This document shows, piece by piece, positions 1 through 11,360 of a DNA stretch of 64,000 nucleotides. Location: positions 3,596,001 through 3,660,000 of the forward strand of contig OY720098.1 of the NCBI GenBank assembly GCA_963082875.1. The letters run 5' to 3'. The notes under the pieces were generated by a model. It saw only the letters and a list, made by a program, of their open reading frames with translations. It did no database searches and had not been told where the DNA came from. Source of the DNA: Corella eumyota. Taxonomy: Eukaryota > Chordata > Ascidiacea > Phlebobranchia > Corellidae. A program made the position numbers and the translations under genes. How positions within the stretch are numbered: the first letter of the stretch is position 1; each line of letters opens with the position of its first letter.

Positions 1-3000
1 CGCTGATGCAAATATATAATCTTAATGACATATTTAGAGTAAAACATCCCAATTTATTAAATTTTTCTCGTATTCAAAATAACCCAAAAGTCGCAAGTCG
101 AATAGATTTCTTTCTAACCTCTTCAAATTTAATAAACAAAACGCTTAAAGCTAATATCATACCTAGTGTCAGATCAGATCATAAAATAGTAAAAAAAATA
201 GTATAAAATAGTATCATAAAATTGCTTGACCCAACACCGCGGGGTAAAGGGTATTGGAAACTTAATATATCCTTGTTGGAAGACGAAAATTACATAAACC
301 TAATTAAAAATGAAATTCAAAACTATCTTAAACAAAATCAGGAACTCGATACAACGCCACATATTAGATGGGATGCCCTGAAATGCGTACTGCGAGGTGT
401 GTTTATCGCATCGCATATTCCTCATATAAAAGTAAACAATTTATTAAACAGGAAATTCGCCTTGAAGCGGAATTAATAAAACTGGAAAATTCCTTTCTTA
501 ACGATGGAACCTTAAAAAACGAAAATCAATGGCGCCTAATTAACAATTGTAAACAAAAAATTAACAATCTAGCAATGAATCGTACAAAGGCTGCGATTGT
601 TCGGTCTAGAGCAAAGTGGGCGGAAGAAGGTGAAAAGAACACGAAATATTTTTTAAATTTAGAAAAGCGCCACGGAGATAAAAAATTATTAACCGATTAA
701 AAGTTCAAAATTCCATTTTGACGGACCAACATTCTATTTTAAAAGAGCTCTCGATATTTTATAAAAACTTGTTTGCTCGAAAAAAAGATATATATCCGTT
801 GGATAAAATCCGACACTTTCTAACAAACCTTAACCTGCCGAAGCTATCAGAGCCCCAAAGAACTGCAACCGAGTCTCTTATAAGTAAAAATGAGTGCCAT
901 AAAAGCATGAAAAGTATGAAAACAAACAAATCTCCTGGCCCTGATGGGTTTCCTATTGAATTTTATTCAAAATTTTGGTCAGAGTTGCAGGACCCATTAC
1001 TTAAATGTTATAAATATTCGCAGGCCACCGGCACTTTAAGTGAATCTCAATGCCAAGGTGTGGTTACCTTAATAGCTAAACCGAACAAAGATACTCTTTT
1101 TGCCATAAACTATAGACCTATAACCCTACTAAATGCAGACTATAAAATACTAGCTAAATTAATTAACTCTAGAATTAAACAGCACATTGATGATCTAGTC
1201 TCTCGAGACCAGACTGGGTTTATACCGGGCAGATATATAGGGGAAAATTTAAGACTTATATTCAATGTTATTGATTATGTGGATAATTTAAATCTTCCTG
1301 GGGCGATTATTGCCCTAGATATATATAAAGCTTTTGATACCTTAGACTGGGTCTTCATGAAAGAGGTTCTAATACAATTTGGATTTGGCCCATATGTACT
1401 ATCATGGTTAAATACATTTTATAGATGGCCTAAATGCTCAGTTATCAATAATAATTTTTTATCCAGCTATTTTCCTATACAGAGGGGGGTGCGCCAGGGC
1501 GATCCGTTATCACCAACGCTGTTTGTTCTTTGCATAGAATGTCTGGCAACGGCAATACGAATCAACAAATCTATTCAAGGTATTAAAATAAACGAAGACC
1601 GGCTTAAAGTATCGCTCTTAGCTGATGACACTTTGGTGTTTCTCAACGGTGACTCGGATGAATTTGATAAAGTCTTTGAAACTGTAAATCTTTTCGGGGA
1701 CATCTCCGGGTGTAAGATGAACATAGAAAAATGCCAAGCCTTTTATATTGGCGCAAGTAGAAATAACCAAGATCATCCCTTCGCCTCCGCTGGCCTTCAA
1801 TGGCCGTCGGATAGCATTAAATATTTGGGCGTTTGCATACCGATTTCCAAATACATTAGTGATAAACAATTCTTCAACTTAAACTTTAGCGAAACACTTA
1901 ACAAAATTGCAAACATACTTCAAATCTGGTCCTCACGGGGCCTTACTTTAATCGGAAAAACAACAATAATCAAAAGCCTAGTTATACCTACTTTAATATA
2001 TAAACTTAGCGTTGTACCAATGTTGCCACCAAAGGCTTTTTTGGCAAAATTAAAAAGAAAATTGTTTGTTTTTATTTGGGGTTTCAAATGGGAACGTGTG
2101 AAACGCGAAACACTACATCTTCATTATAAATAGGGAGGAATTAATATGATTGATATAGAAAGTTACATCTTAGCCTTATACACACGTTGGGCAGCAAAAC
2201 TCTTTGATAAGAACTTTAAGTCTCAATGGAAAAACATAGAAAGTGCGTCAGGAAACCTGCAAACAATTGCGAATGTGATGTGTTCCAAACTGATTTACAA
2301 CCATAAAGACATAACGAGGATTTTACCGCTTCGTAACTTACGAACAACAGCACAACTATTAAAAATAATGTTACCACCTGACGATGTCGCCGAACCAATA
2401 TTTCTTAATAAGACCACTAAATATCGAGGAAAATATCTCTTTAACCCCAACTGGCTACAACGTGGATTGACCGACCTCTCACAACTATATACAAACAATG
2501 GCGAACACATTGAATTTAGCGACCTAGTTTCAAAATATAACATTGGAAATACAAATGACGATTACATTTTTTATATAAAACTAAAATCCAAGCTACCATA
2601 TGTTGACGACTCTTATTTCAACAATAACACGCGCTCAGGATTAAAATACATAGATGATATTTTACTTTTTCTTAAAACATACGGAGGTACAGTTAAGTCT
2701 ATTTACAATTACTAATTAAATAATACAAAAACTCCGATAAAACAAAAATTAAAATGGCAATCTATTATTAACGACCCGAGTTTAAACGAACACGTATGGA
2801 AATCAGTCTATAAACTAACTGCGGACACAAGTTTGACGACTAGATTGCGATTTTTTCAAATTAAATTAAACCTTAGGGCCATAGTTACTAACGATGCTCT
2901 CTTTGCGTTTGGGGTGAAGACCACGCCTGTATGTTCCTTTTGTAAAGCCGAAAGTGACCATTTACCATATTTTTTGTAAATGCCCAGTAACCAACGTGTT

Positions 3001-3309
3001 CTGGGAAGATGCCATATCCTGGATTGCGGCCACATTAAGACTTCCTTTAATTATTTCTAACAGCGAACGTTTGTTTGGAGTGGTCTCGCATGATCACTCT
3101 CATTCGTTAATTAATTTATTATTATTATGCTCTAGATATATTGTTCATATTTGTAAATATGCTGAACGGACACCAACAATTAGGGAACTTATTTTTTTTG
3201 TAACCAACTTAAGAGATTGTGATTTGTATCGTTATAAAAAATTTAAAAAAATGGAAAAAAATTTTTTACAAAATGGTCAACTTTGCCTTAAACTATGTGT
3301 TTATGTTTG

Positions 3310-3343
<34 letters not shown>
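1..3343 (+). mobile_element. L1/Tx1-type LINE, 3' portion, inactive
   Basis: This is the 3' part of a non-LTR retrotransposon whose 5' end lies outside the window. Positions 6-206 encode the end of an APE-type endonuclease (SRIDFFLTS, then SDHKIV). Positions 718-2133 encode the reverse transcriptase, with SPGPDGFPIEFY, NYRPITLLN, DQTGFIPGR, ALDIYKAFDTLDW, GVRQGDPLSPTLF and LADD at the catalytic loop. The C-terminal region runs to about 3290 and holds a CSFC...H...C zinc-binding-like motif near 2934-2990. The frame is broken by a stop after 204, shifts near 470 and 700-718, in-frame stops at 2131 and 2713, and a shift near 2955, so it is dead. A 30-A tract at 3314-3343 ends it and the next bases are AGATCTG. 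Motif order and the EN/RT style fit the L1/Tx1 group; the exact clade is uncertain. Confidence 0.9.
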
Positions 3344-3345
<2 letters not shown>

Positions 3346-4129
3346 TCTGTACGAATTATTTGTTTTTGAGCCCTATGTTTACAAACAGCTTAAGCACGTC
3401 ACAATATCAAGATATTTCCCAAAATTTATATTTATTTCACATGGATTTTTTAGTCATTTTGTTAGTAAGGTATAACGATTATTGCATATGAACCACTAGG
3501 TTGTAGGTTTACATCAAAGCCATACTATTGGCCCTTGGATTCAGTGTTAACGAATAGCTCAAACAAGTCACATTAAGCCTGTCAGTTTAAAATAATCTGA
3601 AAATAAAGCCTTGCCAAATAAAAAAAGTTTTGGTAAAAAAAGCTTTTAAACTTCAGCGTTAAGAGATAGCTCAAGCACTTTCTATTATGTATTTATAATA
3701 AAAAAATTTCTGATGAGATCTTACACACATTAACGAAAATACCAAAATTAGAGTAATATTAAATAATTTGATATGTGGTTAAAACGGAAAAAGTTATGCC
3801 AGAAGAACTCGTACAGAAATAACCAGTCTGGTAAATTTGTGCAAGCTTGATTCTTTCGACTTAATCAACTGGCGGCGCGCCGAAGCTTTTTGTAGTGGTT
3901 AGTAAGCCAGTGGGAAATGTGCGAATATGTGGAGATTTTAAAGCACTAAATAAACAAATTTAAGTTGATTAATATCTATGTTTAAGCCTTGACAATCTTA
4001 TAATGTAGTTGCAGGGTAAAAACATTTTTTAAACTAACCTAACAATGCTTAACTTTGAACCGGCAGCGTGGTTATTGTAAGTGATTGAAGGCAAATTAAG
4101 TGAGATAAACGCTGTACCTATAAATTAAA
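3344..4129 (+). repeat. Recurrent block, copy 1 (LINE target side)
   Basis: This stretch begins with the bases that follow the AGATCT target of the LINE. It is paralogous to 10643-11360, 17813-18530, 24974-25691, 34361-35014 and 46571-47260. It contains variants of a motif close to TTTACGAATAGCTCAAACACG and ends where the other copies continue into a SINE. Here only the first bases of the SINE head (about 4059-4074) remain before the sequence diverges. No host gene is visible. Confidence 0.75.
3868..4000 (+). mobile_element. Ty3/gypsy pol fossil fragment
   Basis: A short remnant whose translation resembles the start of a Ty3/gypsy reverse transcriptase domain. It is broken, with a few breaks. 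The same fragment lies in the paralogous blocks, so it predates their duplication. No LTRs or other parts were recognised. Confidence 0.55.
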
Positions 4130-4260
4130 CAGGATTGAATGTCTGAATGTATACCAAATAAATGAATGTATTAATTGTATTCTGAATAGAAAAGGATTGG
4201 GGTTATGGTTTAAATTATGCGATCCTTTATTTTCATTCATTTGGTATACATTCGATCCTG
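4130..4260. mobile_element. Short foldback/MITE-like element
   Basis: The two ends are inverted copies of each other: the left end starts CAGGATTGAATG and the right end, read in reverse, starts CAGGATCGAATG. Both continue through TATACCAAAT and a run close to GAATGAA. The left arm has an extra 8 bases. The 131-bp unit would fold into one hairpin. No clean target-site duplication was found. Confidence 0.6.
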
Positions 4261-4530
4261 TATATCTAATAGGCACCCGGTTTTAGAATACACAGTTAAA
4301 GTAGAAAAATAATTTGGTCTTTTCTACAAAGCTTTGCTCTGTCAGTTTGAGTTTTTTCCAAAAGAAGATAAGCCTCTGGTTTTTTAGAAAGTTAATAAAC
4401 ATGTTGAAATGAAACAGCATTAAATATCTTTCCCCAAGCGACACTTTTTTGTTCTATTTTTTATTCTTATTTTTGTAGGTTTCATTCTTCTTAATGTGCA
4501 AAGGTAAGCTGCACAACTGATAAATAGGGT
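4261..4530. other. AT-rich spacer, no gene seen
   Basis: Non-coding AT-rich sequence between the foldback element and the minisatellite. I see no conserved motif, gene or repeat in it. Confidence 0.5.
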
Positions 4531-5917
4531 CCTATTTGTTACCCTGACTCCTATTTGTTACCCTGACTCCAATTTGTTACCCTGACTCCTATTTGTTACC
4601 CTGACTCCTATTTGTTACCCTGACTCCTATTTGTTACCCTGACTCCTATTTGTTACCCTGACTCCTATTTGTTACCCTGACTCCTATTTGTTACCCTGAC
4701 TCCTATTTGTTACCCTGACTCCTATTTGTTACCCTGACTCCTATTTGTTACCCTGACTCCTATTTGTTACCGTGACTCCTATTTGTCACCCTGACTCCTA
4801 TTTGTTACCCTGACTCCTATTTGTTACCCTGACTCCTATTTGTTACCCTGACTCCTATTTGTTACCCTGACTCCTATTTGTCACCCTGACTCCTATTTGT
4901 TACCCTGACTCCTATTTGTTACCCTGACTCCTATTTGTTACCCTGACTCCTATTTGTCACCCTGACTCCTATTTGTTACCCTGACTCCTATTTGTCACCC
5001 TGACTCCTATTTGTTACCTTGACTCCTATTTGTCACCATGACTCCTATTTGTTACCCTGACTCCTATTTGTCACCCTGACTCCTATTTGTTACCCTGACT
5101 CCTATTTGTTACCCTGACTCCTATTTGTTACCCTGACTCCTATTTGTCACCCTGACTCCTATTTGTTACCCTGACTCCTATTTGTCACCCTGACTCCTAT
5201 TTGTCACCCTGACTCCTATTTGTTACCCTGACTCCTATTTGTTACCCTGACTCCTATTTGTTACCCTGACTCCTATTTGTTACCCTGACTCCTATTTGTC
5301 ACCCTGATTCCTATTTGTTACCCTGACTCCTATTTGTTACCCTGACTCCTATTTGTTACCCTGACTTCTATTTGTTACCCTGACTCCTATTTGTCACCCT
5401 GACTCCTATTTGTTACCCTGACTCCTATTTGTCACCCTGACTCCTATTTGTTACCCTGACTCCTATTTGTCACCCTGACTCCTATTTGTTACCCTGACTC
5501 CTATTTGTCACCCTGACTCCTATTTGTTACCCTGACTCCTATTTGTCACCCTGACTCCTATTTGTTACCCTGACTCCTATTTGTCACCCTGACTCCTATT
5601 TGTTACCCTGACTCCTATTTGTCACCCTGACTCCTATTTGTTACCCTGACTCCTATTTGTCACCCTGACTCCTATTTGTTACCCTGACTCCTATTTGTCA
5701 CCCTGACTCCTATTTGTTAGCCTGACTCCTATTTGTCACCCTGACTCCTATTTGTTACCCTGACTACTATTTGTCACCCTGACTCCTATTTGTTACCCTG
5801 ACTCCTATTTGTCACCCTGACTCCTATTTGTTACCCTGACTCCTATTTGTTACCCTGACTCCTATTTGTTGCCCTGACTCCTATTTGTTGCCCTGACTCC
5901 TATTTGTTGCCCTGACT
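4531..5917. repeat. 19-bp minisatellite, 73 units
   Basis: A head-to-tail array of CCTATTTGTTACCCTGACT. The span is 1387 bp, exactly 73 units. Two variants dominate, with GTTACC or GTCACC at the same place, plus rare single changes. The last three units carry GTTGCC. From about 5390 to 5820 the two variants alternate strictly, making a 38-bp higher-order unit. There are no spacers, so this is not a CRISPR array. Confidence 0.97.
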
Positions 5918-6514
5918 AATCTTAAAGCATTCATGGAACTTACTTTTACTTTTTTTTTTTTTATATCCCATCCCAGTTGGTTGGTTTTTGGGTTATTCAG
6001 TTTTTAAACATGTTATAAAAAACATGTTAGCTGTAGAAGCTGAAACTGTTGTTTTTAAGTCAAGTGTTTAAACCGCTATAACAATTAACAGGTTTTAAAA
6101 TTTAACCTTCCTCCAACATTTTGATTAAACTCTGTTTTTGTTAGTAAGGAGGTTATCCAAAAATGATCCCTAACAAAAAGAAATATAAATTTTGTTTTTT
6201 TAGTTAAACCCTCGACATATTCAAAATATAATTTTCTGAAGTGACTGAGGTAAAATAATTTTTTTTATATGCCGTCAGAGGGCGTAGTTTTAAAGATGTG
6301 TCTCAACTGCACACCCTTATTAGATAAAAATATTAAAAAAACGATTTCCTTGAGGGGATATGAAAGAAAAAATATATAAATAAGTTTACGTTTTACACTC
6401 TAAACAAATGTATTAATTTTAAAAGTTATTAGGGAAAATATAAAAAAGGGTTAAAAAATAAAAAAAGGTATTGTACGTCATTATCCAAATACGTTTTTTT
6501 CTTTATTTTATTAT
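5918..6514. other. AT-rich spacer with one CTCF-like site
   Basis: No gene is visible. The only GC-rich motif is CCGTCAGAGGGCGTAG at 6272-6287. It resembles both the CTCF core and the CCGCCAGTGGGCGCAG motif found downstream of each B gene. Confidence 0.4.
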
Positions 6515-6741
6515 ATATATTTATCCCCGATGTGGAAAGTTAACTGTGCGACCTAAATATAGAGTAGATGTAGTTACTTTAACCCATTCTCAAGTCGTCT
6601 TTGGATGTTTGATATATTATGGATTCATACCGTTTATTTCGCCTTACTCAAGGGCGTTACAGTTTCAGATCACTGGGGATCGAACACACGACCTCATGTA
6701 ATGTAGAAAGTGTTCCTACCACTACACCACGCTGTTGTTAC
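6515..6741 (-). mobile_element. tRNA-derived SINE, reversed copy
   Basis: Read on the minus strand it starts with a tRNA-like head: a box A-type TGGTGTAGTGG, then the box B-type GTTCGATCCC. The same body as the SINEs at 11361 and 42224 follows. It ends at the left in an AT-rich tail (TATATATTTATCC on the plus strand). It is the most diverged copy here. Confidence 0.8.
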
Positions 6742-7905
6742 TATTGTGTTAAAAAAATCAATGATGAGAAAATATTATATTGTAAAAGTTTGACGAGGTC
6801 GATTAAATTTTAGTAACTAACTTTATGTTTGAACTAAGGCTGTGTTTAAACTAGTTTAGGCTATTGTACAACAATAAACTTATATTTCAAAATATATAAC
6901 AATTTTATGTTTTGGCTTTTTCATGTTACCTTTTAAAAACACATTTGTATTATTTTAAGTGTGCCTTATTATTGTAGTTTTATTTTGGCACAGTTTTAAT
7001 TTTAAGTTAATATTACATTGATTTAATATGGTAAAGAAATTTCAGTCTTTAAAAAATTGACCCTGTTTACAATAATACTAAGAACATTGTGTTTACATTT
7101 GTTGCGGCCATGTAACGACAATCGATCGAATTTTAATTTTTAACAAAATCACATTAAGCTAACGTGCTGTATTGTTTTATATGTATAAGCGGATTTTATT
7201 TAATATTTATTTACGATGTAAAAAGAACGCTGATAAAGTCCAAACTTTGGGCTTAGTCCGGGCAAGTTCTTTTTATTGGTCTGATAAATATCAATATAAT
7301 GTAATAACTTTTTTGAGTTAGATTTAGATTTTTTCTAGCCTGAATGTAATTGCTAAAATATTATTTATATGTAAGTCTATATTTAGTCTTGGGTGAAACT
7401 ACGTAGAATTTATAAAAAATGTAACCCAGTGATGTTTTTATCATCTTCAAACCATATTTGAAACGAGTCTAAACACGTCCTCTTGTCATACACAAAAGAT
7501 ATTTAATTTCTAAAAGAGTTCGAGTTGTAGTCACAAGGCAAACAGAAAGGATACAAAGTAGAGCTTATAAAGATATAAAGTTAATTTTTTTAATTTTACC
7601 TAAAAATTATTGTGTTCAAATTAAAAATATTGTTAGAAACAGGTTATTTAATCACTTTAAATAAAATGTATGCTGTATAAAAAAGTAAGCCTTATGAACT
7701 TAGCTGTTAGATCAGATTTGGTTTTGTTATTTGAAAAACAACTTAATGATTAGTACGACTTAAACTTTTTGAAATGTCACTTTAAATATAACAAACAGGT
7801 AAACATATTTTATTATTTTGGCCTGTTATTATTATTTTTTGTATTTTTTAAAATTAAAGTTTTGTTTTAATGAGTTTTGTTTTATAAATAGTTTAATGCC
7901 TAAAC
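6742..7905. other. Upstream region of gene A1
   Basis: AT-rich sequence without a gene. From about 6890 it is nearly identical to 42795-43883 upstream of A2, so it is part of the duplicated A segment. The hairpin-prone stretch 7217-7268 has AAAAAGAAC and GTTCTTTTT arms and is kept in both copies. Confidence 0.6.
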
Positions 7906-8048
7906 TTTGGCGCCAAAATTTTCCCTCGTGGACTTTCCCCTTGCGACCAATATACCACATGCCACATAAAAAGAAAGATCCTTTAGTCTGCTCCTTACGT
8001 TGAGTTATATGACTCCTTACGTTGAGTCATGCTCCTTACGTTGAGTTA
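7906..8048 (+). promoter_or_regulatory. Putative promoter elements of gene A1
   Basis: Three features lie within 170 bp of the A1 start codon. TTTGGCGCCAAA at 7906-7917 is a perfect palindrome matching the E2F consensus on both strands. CCAAT lies at 7947-7951. A 17-bp sequence CTCCTTACGTTGAGT(T/C)A is repeated at 7991-8007, 8013-8029 and 8032-8048; the middle copy contains the AP-1-type TGAGTCA. The arrangement is preserved upstream of A2. The role is inferred from motifs and position only. Confidence 0.5.
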
Positions 8049-8072
8049 TCTGTTGTAAATTTTAAAATTAAA

Positions 8073-10006
8073 ATGGATTTTAACCAAATTATCAAACGTT
8101 CTTTAACACAGGAAGCTCAGGTAAAAAAAAATTATTTAAAGTTTATAAAAACAGTTATTTAATTTCAGACCAAGCCAAATGTATTTAAAATTTGTTATTC
8201 TAGTTGTAATTGTAGCAACAGCATTATACAAAAAAGTTAAATGCAGTTTATTATAAGAATGTTGTTTTGTTTAGGTTATTGATCTTTATGACCAGCTATC
8301 CAACAAAATAATTGGTGGGGAAAAACACATAAATATAAACTGGGAGCTGAATTTGATTAGGTACTCAACATGTAATAATTGTTTCTGTTACATATATATT
8401 TAATAAGTTCGGTGGTCACATTTTTCTTAAATACTATGTGTTTTCAGAGGACACCTGTATGCTCGTGAATTTGGAAACGATCTTCTACTTCAAGGTAAAA
8501 AAATAGGGCAGCTTTGGGGGAAATGGTAGATTTAGGATTTAAGAGTAGAGATTTAGGAGTAGAAGTTAGCTGAGTAATGTAATTTAAAGGGGTTTAAGTA
8601 AGAGGTGGGGATAGGGATGTAAGAATGTTGAGTATTGCAAAAAAGGGTTTATGTTAGAAAGGGATAAGGTGTAGGTAAAGAATAAGTTAAGTTGAATGTA
8701 AGAAAGGTGTGCAAATTAGGTTTGAGTTATAGATTAAAAATAGACTTAATGACAAATGTTTGAAAAATAGTAACAGTTCAGTGTAAGAAAGGTGGAAAAA
8801 GGGGATATTAAAAAGGGGATATTAAAAATGGGAGAGAAAAGGGGTAGGGGTAAGTTGTAGATTGAAGGATGAAAGAAATCAAAAAAGTAAAAGTTTAAGC
8901 TAGGAAAGGTGGAGTAGGGTTACGTGGAAAAAAGTGTTCGGTAAAAAGTGCAGGGATGGGAGTAAGGTTGTGTATGAAAACGAGGTCAAATGTTAGGTAA
9001 AAAAATTAGAAAGAGAAGTCGGGGTTTAATAGGAAAACGGGCTGTAGTGTTAGGTAGAACGAGTAGGTTAGGGTTGTAGGTTGGGGTTGTAAAAGGTGTA
9101 GTGTTACATAGGTAAACGAGGTGTAATGTTAGGTAGAAAAAGGGTAGTGATGCAAGTTGGGTTATAATAAAGAGGTTTTTTCTGCTAATCATGGTGTTTT
9201 TTTTGTTTTTTTTAAATAAGTAAATCGATGAACGATATTTTATTTATGAAATAAGCTTTGTCATGCAATTATGTATTTTATTAAAATGTTTATAAAATTT
9301 ATTTATCTGGCTAGATGACAATGTGCGAATAAAGGTTTTCCTTAAAAGAGAGGTCATCTTCCGAGGTGAAGTTTTGGGCGATTTTGTTGCTGAAGCTGTG
9401 GATAAGATATTACAAGATATAAGAGATGATCTCTTATTTTGGGTATTTTAATTTGCTTACTCTGCTTGATTAAATAGTATTTAAACGTAAAAATATATTG
9501 GATTCTTGTTAATTAAAAAAAGTTTTGACAATATAGCTTGTTTTAATTTTTTTAATTGCTGGACTTAATAGTATTTATTAATAAGTATGTTGCAAGAATT
9601 GAACTTAGAAACATGCTTTTGTCAGTCTGCCATTCTTTCAAACCGCACTCTCAAAGAAATGTTTGTTTAGGTATTGTAATGTTTTTTCCTTGTGCTTTTT
9701 GTTTACTCGTACACTATAAAGTAACACAATCTCTGGCCAGTCTTTTCCCGCCAAACTGTTTTTTAAAAGTGGAATGCCAGACTGAGTATAAAAGTATATA
9801 AAAATCTTAACTTGTAACAGATATATATTTATTTTTTGATAAGCTTTTTTTTAAAGGTTTAGGCATAGTGTTTAAAAAATATTTAAAATTTATTCCTTTT
9901 TTAGGAAGCAACAGAGAACAGAATGGAATTTACTTTTTTGCTGTTTTCTCTATTTGTTGTTCTTTATTTTATAATCTTAGTTCTATTTAACATCATATTA
10001 ATGTAA
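8073..10006 (+). CDS. Small tail-anchored membrane protein, type A (A1)
   Basis: I do not recognise this family. The exons are 8073-8120, 8275-8360, 8448-8494, 9315-9442 and 9905-10006, joined by four GT-AG introns of phases 0, 2, 1 and 0. They give 136 residues plus stop. The protein starts MDFNQIIKRSLTQEAQ, has the core LKREVIFRGEVL followed by a probably helical segment (DFVAEAVDKILQDI), and ends in about 25 hydrophobic residues (FTFLLFSLFVVLYFIILVLF...M) with no polar tail. This is a tail-anchored layout, so ER or outer mitochondrial membrane is plausible. Gene A2 has the same structure; type B keeps the intron phases and the lengths of exons 3 to 5. If intron 4 is retained, translation stops after two more codons and gives a soluble form. 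The start is the only ATG fitting exon 1 before a good donor. No Bcl-2 NWGR motif is present. Confidence 0.8.
8495..9190 (+). other. Strongly G-over-C skewed intron 3 of A1
   Basis: This part of intron 3 is rich in G and A and almost free of C. For example, 8521-8640 has about 38 G against 2 C. It carries many GGG, TTAGG and AGGTAGAA words, such as GTGTTAGGTAGAA repeated between 9046 and 9160. The same tract lies in A2 (44472-45140), and its distal part in A3 (62228-62640). A long minus-strand reading frame here is only a by-product of the skew. Confidence 0.75.
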
Positions 10007-10600
10007 GATTTATATATTTTAAGGTATGCAGCCTGGTAAAGTTTTTTTTAATACTGTTTTAATATATTTGCTTGCCTGTAATCCAATCATAATTTGTCAC
10101 TTGGTGTTTTTGCTAAAAACTTTGTTAAGTTGCTGCTATACAATTTTTTTTTGAAAAATTTAAAGGGTTATACTAAATATTTACAATTTTTTTTATATAA
10201 ACTGTTGGTGTATTTATAGATATTATTTGAAAATGCTTAAAAATTTAAACAATATTTTTTTTGTTAAATAAAGCAAGTTTGTTTAAAAAGTTCATATTGT
10301 TGTTCTTTCTTTCAATATTAATTAAAATATTCTGTTGGTTGCATTTTAAAATAAAGTTTTAACTGTAGTAAAAAGTGTTCATTATTTTTCGTTTGTTTGC
10401 TTAAGCTGTAAAATAATCCGTGTAAACGTAAAGTAAGGTTTTATGTTAAATAGTTCAATAGTCTTAGTTTGCTGTCTGTGAGTTTGAAGTATAATTTAAA
10501 CTTTGTCTGTCTATAGATACATTGTTTTAAATTGCTTCTATACATCTATTACAATAAAAATATTTTAGACATAAAAGGCTTGCTCATATTAAAACGTTAA

Positions 10601-10617
10601 CCGCCAGTGGGCGCAGC
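10601..10617 (+). promoter_or_regulatory. CTCF-like motif downstream of A1
   Basis: CCGCCAGTGGGCGCAGC fits the metazoan CTCF core closely. Exact copies lie at 17771, 24932 and 32093, one after each B gene. A degraded copy lies near 46557. Whether this species uses such sites is unknown to me. Confidence 0.35.
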
Positions 10618-10642
10618 TTTTAAATTACTGAGATGTTGGGTT

Positions 10643-11360
10643 AGATCTGTACGAATTATTTGTTTTTGAGCCCTATGTTTACAAACTGCTTTAGCACGTC
10701 ACAATATCAAGATATTTCCCAAAATTTATATTTATTTCACATGGATTTTTTAGTCATTTTGTTAGTATGGTGTAACGATTATTGCATATGAGCCACTAGG
10801 TTGTAGGTTTACATCAAAGCCATACTATTGGCCCTTGGATTCAGTGTTTACGAATAGGTCAAACACGTCACACAAAACCTGTCAGTTTAAAATAATATGA
10901 AAAAAAAGCCTTGCCAAATAAAAAAGTTTATGCCAAAAAAAGCTTTTAAACTTCAGCGTTGGGATTTTGCTCAAGCACTTTCTATTATGTATTTATAATA
11001 AAAAAAAATTCTGATGAGATTTTACACACATTAACAAAAATACCAAAATTAGAGTAATATTAAATAATTTGATATGTGGTTAAAACGAAAAAAGTTATGC
11101 TAGAAGAACTCGTACAGAAATAACCAGTATGGTAAATTTGTCTAAGCTTGATCCTTTAGACTAAATCAAGTGGCGGCGCGCCGAAGCTTTTTGTAGTGGT
11201 TAGTAAGCCAGTGGGAAATGTGCAAATATGTAGGTATTTTAAAGAACTAAATAAACAAATTCAAGTTGATTAACATCTATGTTTAAGCCTTGACAATCTT
11301 ATAATGTGATTGCAAGGTGAAAAACATTTTTTAAACTAACCTAGCAATGCTTAACTTTGA
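10643..11360 (+). repeat. Recurrent block, copy 2
   Basis: Starts at AGATCTGTACG, uninterrupted here, and shows the target site before the LINE or retrocopy insertions seen in copies 1 and 5. No gene is seen. It is directly followed by a SINE. Confidence 0.8.
11170..11305 (+). mobile_element. Ty3/gypsy pol fossil fragment
   Basis: Same short reverse-transcriptase-like remnant as at 3868, inside recurrent block copy 2. It is broken and older than the block duplications. Confidence 0.5.

Noticed and set aside
4531-5917. CRISPR array
   Set aside because: Units are contiguous 19-mers without spacers, in animal DNA; it is a minisatellite.
9046-9160. Telomere-like repeats (TTAGG words) in intron 3
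   Set aside because: The words are irregularly spaced and not in tandem; general G skew explains them.
8986-9192. Minus-strand frame of 68 residues (also at 62436)
   Set aside because: Produced by the G-rich, C-poor intron 3; A2 does not keep it open.
8073-10006. Bcl-2 family membership of the A and B proteins
   Set aside because: Size and tail anchor are suggestive, but no BH1 NWGR or recognisable BH3 motif is visible.
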